Assembly (NCBI RefSeq): GCF_023091745.1
Contig: NC_068925.1
Coordinates: forward strand, 2,914,001-2,978,000
From: Budorcas taxicolor
Taxonomy: Eukaryota > Chordata > Mammalia > Artiodactyla > Bovidae
Reading direction: 5' to 3'
DNA: 64,000 nucleotides
Shown here: one piece after another, positions 10,331-20,073 of the stretch
Layout: the number at the start of each line of letters is the position of its first letter
How positions within the stretch are numbered: the stretch's first letter is position 1
Program-made: the position numbers and the translations under genes
Notes under the pieces: generated by a model
Database searches by the model: none
Told to the model about the DNA's origin: nothing
What the model saw: the letters and a program-made list of their open reading frames with translations, nothing else

Positions 10331-11500
10331 AATACAAAATTGAATATTTGGATTGTACGTTATAATTCAGTGCCTGAAGCTAGATACATTGTTGCCTGGA
10401 GCAAAATTTGGGTTCTGATAGCCAGATAAAAAGAAAAATGACTGTTGAGTCGCCCTGGATAAGATGGTGACATTGGAGATAAAGACATCTAAGAGGTGGA
10501 AGTTACAGAACTTGGAGATGGGATGTGGAAAAGAGAGGAGGGGAAGAGGAAAAGGTTGATTTCCAGGTTGTCGGCTTGGGCAGCCAATGGATTCAAATGT
10601 TATCAAATACATAGGATGAGGCTAAATTTTGGTCCAAGAGCATCTGATACTCAAATTTTGGGGTTGCTTTCTTCTCCTCCCCCCAGCTCCCTCTTTCCTT
10701 TATCTTTTATAACAAATAATTCTCGTGTATAATCCTCATGGGTAGTCTTTCAGGCAGGTATATCATTGTCCCCACTCTAAATATGGAAAGTCAAGGTCTG
10801 AAAGATGAAGTGGCCTGTCTTCTCTCAAGAAGGGAATGGAATTTAGATTTGCAGTCTGCAAAGGACATGAATCTGACTCTCAGAGCTCCTGGACCTGCAG
10901 CTATGAGCGGAAAGGGCCATTCAATGAAGCTGTAAATTATCTCTTTCTCATCGTCATGTAGAAAAGATGAGTGCCTATCGTCTCTCTCTTTTGCAGCACC
11001 TCACTGAAGGTCAGCAAGAGCTGGCCAACACAGGTCAGCATCCCCAAATTTTTCCATCAAGGCCCCTAAACCACTACCCCGAGACTGTTCGACTTTTCCC
11101 CAAAGGAATGATGTGAGCATGTATTTAAAAATGCATAATATCCAGGAGAGCAGAAAAGATGGAAGATACAGAAGATAGAGTGAAGGCGGTAGGGCACAGG
11201 ATCGCGCAGCGGCGGAGGAAAGGCCGGCCCCACAAGCCCCCGTTCGCTGTGGCAGGAAGGCTGGAAGAGAGAGGGAAAGGGCGCAGCAGTGCTGTGTGTG
11301 TCTATGTCGGCTTGCTCTACTCCTTCCATCCTTGTCTATACTCCCTTCTTCCGTTTTAGAGGCTGGAAAGGGCAATGTTAAACCTTCTGGTATTCCTTGC
11401 AGCTAGGAGTGTCCATGGGATGAGCTCTAGTAACTGAAATCCCAGAGGAGGGCTTCCCTTCTTGAATAAAATGGCAAAGCATCTCTGGGTCCTTGCTCAG
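10331..11500. other. Unique non-coding DNA, no feature recognised
   Basis: Contains only chance frames up to 124 codons. No repeat or exon pattern seen. Confidence 0.4.
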
Positions 11501-11504
11501 TCAT

Positions 11505-11775
11505 TTCTGCTGCTGCTAAGTCACGTCAGTCTTGTCCGACTCTGTGTGACCGCATAGACGGCAGCCCATCAGGCTCCCCCGTCCCTGGGATTCTCCAGGC
11601 AAAAACACTGGAGTGGGCTGCCATTTCCTTCTCCAATGCATGAAAGGGAAAAGTGAAAGTGAAGTCGCTCAGTCATGTCCGACTCTTAGCTACCCCATGG
11701 ACTGCAGCCTACCAGGCTCCTCCATCCATGGGATTTTCCAGGCAAGAGTACTGGAGTGGGGTGCCAGCGCCTTCT
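11505..11775 (-). mobile_element. BOV-A2 dimeric SINE
   Basis: Reverse tail CTGCTGCTGCT (11508-11518), then two BOV-A monomers joined by CAATGCATGAAAGGGAAAAG. It abuts the next SINE directly. Confidence 0.92.
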
Positions 11776-11985
11776 CCCTCAGTCATTTGAGTTGTGTCCA
11801 ACTCTTTGTGACCCCATGGACTGTAGCCCTCCAGGCTCCTCTGTCCATGGGATTCTCCAGGCAAGAATACTGGAGTGGGTTGCCATGCCCCCTCCAGGGG
11901 GTCTTTCTGACCCAGGGATCAAGCCTTTGTCTCCTGCATTGCAGGAGAATTCTTTACCACTGAGCTACCGGGGAAGCCTAAAACA
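11776..11985 (-). mobile_element. Bov-tA SINE
   Basis: BovB-derived part (GTCCAACTCTTTGTGACCCC) followed by the reversed tRNA-like head ending GAGCTACCGGGGAAGCC. Full length and adjacent to the BOV-A2 copy. Confidence 0.92.
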
Positions 11986-11999
11986 TCTCTAGCAGTGGA

Positions 12000-12112
12000 C
12001 TTTTCTCTTTCTATTTTTTCCCCCTCTCCTTCCTTGTCTGGACATTGGCTTTGATACCTGGAGATCCAGCAGTTATCTTGCAACCATGAAGAGAAAGGCC
12101 ACACACTCAGGA
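12000..12112 (-). repeat. Old interspersed repeat related to 10040-10330
   Basis: Read in reverse it gives CATGGTTGCAAGATAACTGC and ATCTCCAGGTATCAAAGCC, which align with the copy at 10130-10190. The encoded words WLQDNC-ISR recur in both, which confirms the homology; it is not evidence for a gene. Confidence 0.45.
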
Positions 12113-12221
12113 AGATGAAACAGGAAGATAAAAAGAGCCTGGTACCTTAATGATCTCCTTGAACAGCTGTGCTCGCCCTATCCTGTCTATCTCCACACTT
12201 CCTGTTGTCTTGAGGAAGGAG

Positions 12222-12352
12222 GGGAGGAAGCGAGGGAAGAGGAAGGCAGGAAGGTTGGGAGGGAAGAATAAAGGAAGGGAGGGAGGGAAGAAGGATGGAA
12301 GGAAGGAAGGAAGGAAGAAAAAAAGAAAGGAAGGAAGAAAGAATGAAAGAAA
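12222..12352 (+). repeat. Polypurine (GGAA/GGGAA)n tract
   Basis: About 130 bp of almost pure purine, drifting from GAGGGAAG units to GGAAGGAA and then AAAGAAAG. It is probably polymorphic in length. Confidence 0.85.
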
Positions 12353-12814
12353 CTTTCTTAGTTAAGCCACCATCAGTCAGGGTTCCTGTTACTGGTAACT
12401 AGAGATGAACCTGGTTTATGCACCACCTGGGGCGGCCTCTGGGGCAGCCTTTTATTGATAGATGCACTCCCCTGACAGCTGTGGATGAAATACTGATGGC
12501 GGTGGATGCTGGGGCTCAGTGCATTGTGCCAAAGAACATGTGAGTATCAAGACCTGTCATCCAACCCAGAAATCCCACTGCTGGCCACACACACTGAGGA
12601 AACCAGAGCTGAAAGAGACACGTGCACCCCAGGGTTCACCGCAGCACTGTTTACAATAGCCAGGACATGGACGCAACCTAGATGTCCATCGGCAGATGAG
12701 TGGGTAAGAAAGTTATGGTTCCTATACAAATGGAGTATTACTCAGCTATTCAAAAGAATACATCTGAGTCAGTTTTAGCGAGGTGGATGAAATCGGAGTC
12801 TATTAAACAGAGTG

Positions 12815-13000
12815 ACGGTAAAACGTCTGCCTGCAATGCGGGAGACCCAGGTTAGACCCCTGGGTTGGGAAGATCCCCTGGAGAAGGAAATGGCAACCCT
12901 CTCCAGTGTTCTTGCCTGGAAAATTCCATGGACTGAGGAGTCTGGTAGGCTACAGTCCATGGGGTCGCAAAGAGTTGGACATGACTGAGTGACTTATTTT
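12815..13000 (+). mobile_element. Bov-tA SINE nested in L1
   Basis: ACGGTAAAACGTCTGCCTGC through GTTGGACATGACTGAGTGAC. Imperfect flanking repeats TAAACAGAGTGA (12804-12815) and TAAAGACTGA (13002-13011) fit a decayed target-site duplication. Confidence 0.88.
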
Positions 13001-13095
13001 ATAAAGACTGAAGTAAGTGAGAAAGAGAAACATCAATACAGTATATTAACGCATATATATGGAATTTAGAAAGATGATAATGACGATCCTATGTG

Positions 13096-13309
13096 TTGGG
13101 CTTTCCCGGTAGCTCAGACAGTAAAGCATCTGCCTACAATGTGGGAGATCCAGGTTCGATCCCTGGGTCAGGAAGATCCCCTGGAGAAGGAAATGGCAAC
13201 CCACTCTAGTACTTTTGCCTGGAAAATCCCATGGACCAAGGAGCCTGGTAGGCTACAGTCCATGGGGTCGCAAAGAGTCAGACACGACTGAGCGACTTCA
13301 CTTCACTTC
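13096..13309 (+). mobile_element. Bov-tA SINE nested in L1
   Basis: Full-length copy from TTGGGCTTTCCCGGTAGCTC to the CTTCACTTCACTTCA tail. ATGTG flanks it at 13091-13095 and 13310-13314, and L1 sequence resumes on both sides. Confidence 0.93.
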
Positions 13310-13514
13310 ATGTGCAAGATAGCAAAAGAGACACAGATATAAAGAACAACCTTTTGGACTCTACGGGAGAAACCAAGTGTGGGATGATTTGAGAGAATAG
13401 CATTGAAACATGTATATTACCATCTGTGAAATAGATGACCAGTGTCAGGAAGCATTTAACAGGAGGCTTCCTGTGTGCTGTTTTGGATCTGTCATGAATC
13501 CTCTGTCCCTTATT

Positions 13515-13536
13515 AATTCCTGAATATTCAGGAATT
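13515..13536. repeat. Perfect 22-bp palindrome in LTR U3
   Basis: Two 11-base arms, AATTCCTGAAT and its exact reverse complement, meet with no spacer. The site is upstream of the TATA box, in the part of an LTR that normally holds regulatory sites. Confidence 0.9.
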
Positions 13537-13559
13537 CTGTGGATTAGCAAACTGCTCCC

Positions 13560-13582
13560 GGGGGGGGGGGGGGGGGGGGGGG
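13560..13582 (+). repeat. Run of 23 consecutive G
   Basis: An uninterrupted G homopolymer, exceptional in mammalian DNA. It sits in the LTR U3, 23 bp after the palindrome. Its true length may be uncertain because such runs are error-prone in sequencing. Confidence 0.85.
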
Positions 13583-13683
13583 CTGAAGTATGCATGTATT
13601 TCCATATAGTGATAAGCAACTATTTACGACCCTCTTCTTTCTTATGAACCATACAGTAAAAGTGATTGTTTACAACCCTCTCT

Positions 13684-13955
13684 GGCACCCCACTCCAGTA
13701 CTTTTGCCTGGAAAATCCCACGGATGGAGGGGCCTTGTGGGCTGCAGTCCATGGGGTCGCTAGGAGTCAGACACAACTCAGCGACTTCACTTTCACTTTT
13801 CCCTTTAATGCATTGGAGAAGAAAATGGCAACCCACTCCAGGGTTCTTGCCTGGAGAATCCCAGGGGCGGGGGAGCCTGGTGGGCTGCTGTCTATGGGGT
13901 CTCACAGAGTCGGACACGACTGAAGCGACGCAGCAGCAGCAGCCGCAGCAGCTCT
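13684..13955 (+). mobile_element. BOV-A2 dimeric SINE nested in the LTR
   Basis: Two monomers joined by TTTAATGCATTGGAGAAGAA, ending in an interrupted AGC tail (13931-13952). It is the innermost layer of the L1-LTR-SINE nest. Confidence 0.92.
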
Positions 13956-14038
13956 TTCATGTGGATGACTTCATGTTTCCTTGATAACTTGCAAGTTTTG
14001 ATTTTATCTCTGCTGAAAATAGCTACCTTGTAAGACAG

Positions 14039-14046
14039 TATAAATA
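14039..14046 (+). promoter_or_regulatory. LTR TATA box (candidate)
   Basis: TATAAATA inside the solitary LTR, about 345 bp before its 3' end, in the position expected for the U3 promoter. Activity cannot be judged from sequence. Confidence 0.55.
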
Positions 14047-14669
14047 CCCACACAATGTTGAACAAAACACCTCTGCTGCATCAGAGCTTGGATCCCTGTG
14101 TCTTCTCTCTCCCTCTCTCTCTTTCAGGCTAATTCTCTGGAGCGCAGAGGCCCTCTGGGTTCACTTTCCTGCCCAGGCTTCTAAGACCCTCTCGAGAAGG
14201 CGCTCTTTGCCTTCACCCCATTGAGAGGGCGCCTGAGGCCTTCATGAACAGAGCAAGCCCTGTGTCAGGGACTTTATTGGTTTTATGCATAAACCAAGGA
14301 ATATCAGCCTCTTTCTCTCTCCCTTACTTTCTTATCGTCGACTCTGGACCACCAGGTTCCAATCCATTAGAGGACCTCAACAGACCAGTACAAGTTCAAT
14401 TCATGAAACAGGCCACTCAAAGCCGGTGCACTGGGACAACCCAGAGGGGTAGGATGGGGAGGGAGGTGGGAGGGGGGTTTGGGATGGGTTACACCCATGG
14501 CTGATTCATGTCAATATATGGCAGAAACCACTACAATATTGTAAAGCAATTAGCCTCCAATTAAAATAAACTAACTTTTTAAAAGAAACAAAAATAAATA
14601 AACACAACAGGAGAGTCAGAGGAGTTGTGTTACCAGACTCAGAGGAGCCTCTCTTTGGGAAGGAATAGA

Positions 14670-14795
14670 GAAGACAAGGGGCAGCCCACTCCGGTATGCT
14701 TGCCTGGAAGTTTCCATGGACAGAGGAGCTTTGGCGGGCTACAGTCCACGAGGTTGCAAAGTGTCTGACACAGCTAAGCACACGCACTCACAGGG
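14670..14795 (+). mobile_element. Bov-tA/BOV-A fragment, diverged
   Basis: GCAGCCCACTCCGGTATGCT, TTTCCATGGACAGAGGAG and GGCTACAGTCCACGAGGTTG define the BovB-derived half. The tRNA head is missing. Confidence 0.8.
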
Positions 14796-15049
14796 AAGAC
14801 AAGAGCAACCCACATGTAGCAGCAGAGCAGTCGTCTGGGAGTGGGTGCGCTGGTCTTAGCACGCCGACTGCCACGAGCGGAGATGCGGCCCCTCCCCCTC
14901 GGCCTGCACAATGAAGGGTCTGAGCTGCGTCAGTGTTCCCAGCTCTATAACCATCAAAAAGAAGAACCCCATATTTTTAAAAAAGATTTTCGATCTACCT
15001 AACTGTATTTATCAAACTGTTCATATTCCCATGAGAATATTCTATTGAT

Positions 15050-15350
15050 ATGAAAGTGAAAGTCACTCAGTCGTGTCCAACTCTTTGCAACCCATAGACT
15101 ATACAGTCCTGGAATTCTCCAGGCCAGACTACTGGAGTGGGGACCCTTTCCCTTCTGCAGAGGATCTTCCCAACCCAGGGATCGAACCCAGGTCTCCCTC
15201 ATTGCAGGAGGATTCTTTACCAGCTGAGCCACAAGGGAAGCCCAAGAATACTGGAATGGGTAGCCTGTCCCTTCTCCAGCGGATCTTCCTGACCCGGAAT
15301 TGAACCAGGGTCTCCTGCACTGCAGGCAGATTCTTTACCAACTGAGATAT
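15050..15350 (-). mobile_element. Bov-tA SINE with duplicated tRNA-like head
   Basis: Reverse BovB part, then one tRNA-like unit ending GAGCCACAAGGGAAGCCC, then a second head unit starting AAGAATACTGGAATGGGTAG and ending CCAACTGAGATAT. This double-head form is a known Bov-tA variant. Confidence 0.85.
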
Positions 15351-15651
15351 AATTCCAGGCAATAGCAAAGAAAAGCAACTTTTAAATTTAGTCTTATCGT
15401 AGGATAAAATTTTCATTAGTTCTTTGAAAAGTTGGAAATACCTCCCAGATCCACATGATTATCTTTCAGACTTGTCATAATCTAAGGATTTGTCTAGGAA
15501 ATCAGCGAGGTCCAATCCCATCTCCCCTGACACCGGAGCCCTGTGTCCCTTAGCAGACGGTGGAGGAACATGTTCCATCCTGCTTGTAGGCCCAGTTCTT
15601 CTTTCCTTTTGCAAGCCTTTATGACTCTGTAACAATAGTGCTTCTGTTCAG

Positions 15652-15769
15652 TGTTTTGGCTTTTTGGCCCCTGCAGCATGTGGGATCTCAGCGCCCTGAC
15701 CAGGGTCTGAACCTGCATCCCCTGCACAGAAAGATGAAGTCCCAACCACCGAACCGCAGGGAAGCCTCT
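15652..15769 (-). mobile_element. CHR-type SINE head
   Basis: GGCCCCTGCAGCATGTGGGATC, CCCTGACCAGGGTCTGAAC and CCACCGAACCGCAGGGAAGC are the reverse of the CHR-family tRNA-derived head found in even-toed ungulates and whales. The 3' part is missing. Confidence 0.8.
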
Positions 15770-16313
15770 AGGCCCAGGCCTTATTTCCAGCACCAGGTGC
15801 TCTCTCACTTCCTTTTTGAAATGGCACATTCCTGATGGCCTAAGTGTAGCTCGTTTGCCCCGTGTGTCTGTCTGCCAGTCCTCCTCAGGAGCACTCTTCC
15901 GCTCCACCCCGACGCCCTCTTCATGCCAGGAAGGAGCTGTTTCACCTAAACTTTCCTCTCGGTTACTCTGCTGGGCAACCTTCTCACCGGAGGGACCTGG
16001 AGATCCCGTCTGCCAGCCTGAGGAGCAAGCCCTGATCTCTCCCTCAAGCAGCTCCGTCTGCTGCTAAAGAGACAGGGGCAGAGGTTCTCAGTCCAGCTGA
16101 GTAAATGCCGTGATGGAGAATCCAGCGTGCTGCTGAAGACTGAACTGTTGACTCTGCAGGGACATGGGAACCCCAGAGAGAGAGGGAGAGGAGCCGCTGA
16201 GCAGGGCCTGCAGGATAGGGGAGGGCTGGGGCAGCGCTTGACGACCAGCGCCACAGGGAAGAGAGGGCCGGGCCAGGCGAGGGCAGGGCCTGCCTGCCTG
16301 ACGACTTTATTTA
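15770..16313. other. Unique non-coding DNA, no feature recognised
   Basis: GC-rich in 16150-16310 with only chance frames. No repeat identified. Confidence 0.4.
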
Positions 16314-16465
16314 AGGCCTCCCTCCCTCCCTTCCTTCCTCCCACAAGTATTTATTGAGCATCTTTTGTGACAAGAATGCTGTTAGGTGGTAAAAACAGAT
16401 GTGAATAAGACATGTCTTGTCTTGAAGCAGCTCAAAGGATTAGTGGAAAGACAAATCAACTCCTT
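16314..16465. repeat. L2-type tail with short (CCTT)n tract
   Basis: CCTCCCTCCCTTCCTTCC is followed by AAGTATTTATTGAGCATC, GTGACAAGAATGCTGTTAGG and AATAAGACATGTCTTGTC, the order of the L2/MIR3 tail. Confidence 0.6.
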
Positions 16466-17295
16466 CCAACCCCTGGTCCTGCAATAGGGGAAATACTTTT
16501 GAAGAGATGTACCCTAGACCCCAGATTGGCTTCTGACTTGTCCCCTTAGTGACAGCAGACAGCATGCCACCACACCACAGAAAAACCTCAACAGCGCTAG
16601 GCCCCAGGCCCTTCCTACAATCTGACATTTGCTCAGTCTCGGTTGAGATACCCTGAACTTTCTCCGTCGGCTCTGGAAGCTATAGAATTTTCCTGCCTGG
16701 AGGCTGGAGACTGTTCAAATGACTTCTGCCCTATGAGAGTCTGGAGTAGGGAGAAGGGCTCCTCTGAACCTGTCCCTCATGCCGCAGTCTTAGGAAGGGC
16801 AGAGGGAGCAGACCCTTGGAGGCCAGGGTACATCTGCTCTAATCCGGCTCCTTGGAAGAGGCTGATAGGATAGTTCCTCCTCGGCCTCCCTGACCCAACA
16901 CCTCACTGCTCTGGAGGAGTCCCGGCCCGGACAAAGCATGAGGGCTACACTCAGGCGGCACAGGAAGCAAGGGGAGTCTGTGCTGGGGTCATCATCAAGT
17001 GACGCTATGATCCTAGTAGATCCTGGAGGAGAAGGCCCAGTGCCAGTCAAGCCTGTTCAAGTCTCCACCAAGGGTCTCCAAAGGCCAGTGCTACTGCGGG
17101 GCTTCCTGGGGAGAGGGCGCATTCTTTTCCCCTCAAAGCATGCACGCTGAAGCTGCTGAGACAATTACACGGTGGGAATGTTAGGGACAGTAAGAAAACT
17201 GGCCGAGGAGAGAGATAAAGAACCAGGGGAACACAGAGGCTGGGAAGGGCCTATCCAGTCAGCATGGTTAAAAATGGAGGAAGCAGCTGTTGAGA
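16466..17295. other. Unique non-coding DNA, no feature recognised
   Basis: No repeat or exon pattern seen. Confidence 0.4.
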
Positions 17296-17299
17296 TGAG

Positions 17300-17645
17300 T
17301 CTTCCCATCAGTTAGGGCAGCATTTGGCGGCCTGTAACAGAAACCTAACTACTGAGGTTTCACAGACTCGGGTTTGCTTTTCTCTTGTGACAAAACTTAC
17401 GGAGGGAGGCGAGCACAGGTCTCAAGGATGTCATCAGGGAGCCAGACTCGCTCTGTCTTCCAGGCCAGCATCCTTAACGTACAGTCTTCCTGGTTTGGAG
17501 TTGGTTTCTCCACTCCCAGGCGTCGCATCATAGACTTTCCAAGGAGCAAGGGGAAAAGCAAAAGACTCCTGCCAGATACACAAGAGCTCTTTCTTCTTGA
17601 AAGAAAGAGTACATTTCATTGGCCAGATTGTCACAGTATCACCTC
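17300..17645. repeat. Old interspersed repeat, family not named
   Basis: GCAGCATTTGGCGGCCTGTA, CCTAACTACTGAGGTTTCA and TTTCATTGGCCAGATTGTCAC match an old mammalian repeat that also carries a CATTGGCCAGAA-type end. The name was not recalled with confidence. Confidence 0.4.
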
Positions 17646-17671
17646 TAGCAACAAGAAGCTTGGGAGGAATT

Positions 17672-17986
17672 GCCTGGTCCAGTGGTTAGGAATCCACCTT
17701 CTAGTGCTTGGGACACAGGTTCACTCCCCGGTCCGGGAAGATTCCATATGCTGAGGGGCAACTAAGCCCGCGAGCCACACCTTCTGAGGTCCACACCCTC
17801 TAGAACCTGTGTGTCGCAACTACCGAGCCTTATGCCTCAACTAGTGAAGACACGTGCCCTAGAGCCCGTGCTCCACAGTGAGAGAAGCCGCCACGGCCAG
17901 AGGCTAGGAACTGCCGGCCGCAGCTAGAGAAAGCCCACGCGCAGCAACGAAGACCTAGCACAGCCAAGAATAAGCAAACAGAAAGT
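17672..17986 (+). mobile_element. CHR-type SINE, full length
   Basis: It starts with the tRNA-like head (GCCTGGTCCAGTGGTTAGGA, CGGTCCGGGAAGATTCCA) and continues through CAACTAAGCCCGCGAGCCAC and AGAGCCCGTGCTCCAC to AGCAACGAAGACCTAGCACA and AGCCAAGAATAAGC. This is the whole CHR layout. Confidence 0.9.
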
Positions 17987-19424
17987 TCAAAACAGAAATC
18001 AGTGTGCTGTGAAATGAGGCAGAAGGGCAGAACAGCTCAAGGCTGGACAATGAGCAGTGTCTGTCAGAACCTGAAAGGACCAGAACATCCTCGAATGAAG
18101 TGTGGAAAGACTTTCAGGTAAAGGCTCAGGGTGGGCACGTGCCAGGGATGTGTGGGAATCACAGATAGTCCAGCTCAGCTGGAGCGGAGGGTGTGGCTAG
18201 TGGGAAGAGTGGACGGGGGAAGTCGGCGTTACTCTCCTACCGGACACACACACTGCCACGCAGAAGTCAGGCCTGCGGGGAGCAACAGCAGGCAACAAGC
18301 AACATCTGGAAAAGTCAGGTTGAACTGCAGCAGGAAACAGTGATGAAGTTCAGAGAAAGGCAAACGACACCAAATCTCCTGACAGCCTGGCAATGACAGC
18401 CTCGGGCGGAGGGCTGCTGGGCTGGGCGCGTACGCACTCTCCAGTCAAGTCAGGCCGTCCAAGACTCCCTAGCGCCCCTCATTGCTCCCTGGATAAGCCT
18501 TCGAATTAGATCCATGCGTTGGCGTCTAGCCTGAGGTCTGCTTATCGTTGTCATTCCTCCTCTCCCATCTCTTCTAGCCGAGTGCAATGGAAGCAGGGGG
18601 ATCAGGCAACGCAGAAGGATTAGTGTGGAGATGGGGACTCCAGGTCTAGGGTACTCTGCAGCCCTTCCTTGGACTCTCTCCAGAGATTCCTGACTTGGCA
18701 TCTAGAGTGCAGAGGGGTGTGGCCACCCTCTGCAGCGCCCAGCTCATAGACTCCTGGCTTTGTTGACCGGGAGGCACTGCAGAATTTCAGGTCCCTCCAT
18801 CTTCAGCAATACCCCTTCCTCCTGCTGGCCTCTGGAGGCAGAGAACGGGCCGGCCATCCTATTCGACACCTCACAGGGCTTCCCGTGTTCCCCTCAGCCT
18901 CCCCTATCCCAAGCAGAGTGCCTAACTTCCCTTTCTTCCTGGCCTTCTGACCTTCATATACTTTGCATTACTTTGGAGGGACCTGCTTCAGTTTCTGCTT
19001 GTTATTAAAGGATATAATGCAGGTGGGGTGGAACCATTATTTAAGGTGCAGGAATTGAGGTTCTGGCACCATTTTCATCAGGCCTCATTCCTCAGTTCTT
19101 TGGTTTCCAGAGAGTGCTATGCCTCTGATCCACAGGGGTGCTAGGCTACGGTGCAGACGTCAGGACTCACCTGAAGAGAAATGCCACAGTAGGGAGACCA
19201 AGTGACTAGTACCTCGCATAGCCTAATTTCCCATTTATTCCCAAAAAACACTCAGTACCGTTCCTGCAGGAGGCTGAGTATTCTCAAGGAAAGAAGACTT
19301 ACTACAACTCGTGACCTCTCTGGCCCTCCGATGCATTCTTGGGCAGTCCTGCTGATGAAAAGGGGAAAAAATCTTCCTGCTATAACAACAGGCAGTACTG
19401 GGGCACATTCTCCAGAGCAGGCAC
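17987..19424. other. Unique non-coding DNA, no feature recognised
   Basis: Moderate GC content and chance frames only. No repeat family identified. Confidence 0.4.
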
Positions 19425-19590
19425 TTTATTGACACTATGCAGAAAGACCCCACCAAATGGCACTCTGACTCTGAAAACTGGTGTTATTCCCATTTCACAG
19501 GTGAGGACCCTGACAACCAGAGGGGCTGAATGACTTGCCCGTCACCTCAAGGCTGGCAAGAGGCTCTGCTGGTGATTGAGCTGAGAACGC
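19425..19590 (-). repeat. MIR SINE
   Basis: Reverse MIR core: TTATTCCCATTTCACAGGTG, AGGACCCTGACAACCAGAG, GAATGACTTGCCCGTCACC. Confidence 0.7.
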
Positions 19591-19847
19591 CGCTGCTTGC
19601 ACGGCACGCGCCGCACTGACCGTGGCACTGTGGCGTTTGGGCTCGGGGAAGTCTTCGCTGAGAAGCTTCCTGTGCGCTGTAGGCTGCGCAGCAGAATCCC
19701 TGGCCCCTACTAGCCGCTGTGTGCCAGTGACAGCCGCCTCCAGCTGTGACAGCTGGAACGGTCTCCAGAGTCCACCAAAGGCTCTCTTGGGGGAAGGAGA
19801 CATCACTCTTGGTTGATTTGTCTGCCTTACCGACATGTTTTCTTTCT

Positions 19848-20073
19848 CTGAAAGTGAAAAAGTGAAAGCGATAGTCGCTCAGTCGTGTCTGACTCTTTGC
19901 GACCCCGTGGACTGTAGCCCACCAGGCTCCTCTGTCCACGGAGTTCTCCAGGCAAGCACGCTGGCACGGGTAGCCATCCTCCTCTCCAAAGGATCTTCCC
20001 GACGCCGGGAACAAACCCGGGCCTCCTGGACTGCAGCCAGATTCTCTACTGCCTGAGGCACCAGGGAAGCCCT
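19848..20073 (-). mobile_element. Bov-tA SINE
   Basis: CGATAGTCGCTCAGTCGTGTC through the reversed tRNA-like head (AACAAACCCGGGCCTCCTGG, GAGGCACCAGGGAAGCCC). Full length. Confidence 0.92.

Larger units (their letters stand above)
13443..14382 (+). mobile_element. Solitary ERV LTR, class II (ERVK-like), nested in L1
   Basis: It starts TGTCAGGAAG and ends CTCAACA, giving TG...CA termini. The 6-bp word GACCAG lies at 13437-13442 and 14383-14388, and six bases is the usual class II duplication size. L1 sequence resumes exactly outside. A TATAAATA box at 14039-14046 is followed by R/U5-like sequence. Without the BOV-A2 insertion the LTR is about 670 bp. No gag, pol or env is present, so it is a solo LTR left by recombination. 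The family name (BTLTR1-like) is from memory. Confidence 0.82.
12553..14606 (+). mobile_element. Bovine-type L1 3' end, carrying three nested insertions
   Basis: Four L1 pieces read in order: 12553-12814 (end of ORF2, with GTTTACAATAGCCAGGACAT and GAGTATTACTCAGCTATTC), 13001-13095, 13310-13442, and 14389-14606 (3' UTR with CCGGTGCACTGGGACAACCC, a G-rich purine tract and an A-rich end). The gaps are filled by two Bov-tA SINEs and a solitary LTR. Removing these restores the expected L1 order, so this is one insertion interrupted three times. Confidence 0.85.

Noticed and set aside
12222..12352. Lysine/arginine-rich open frame in the purine tract
   Set aside because: It is a product of the GGAA repeat and not a credible protein.
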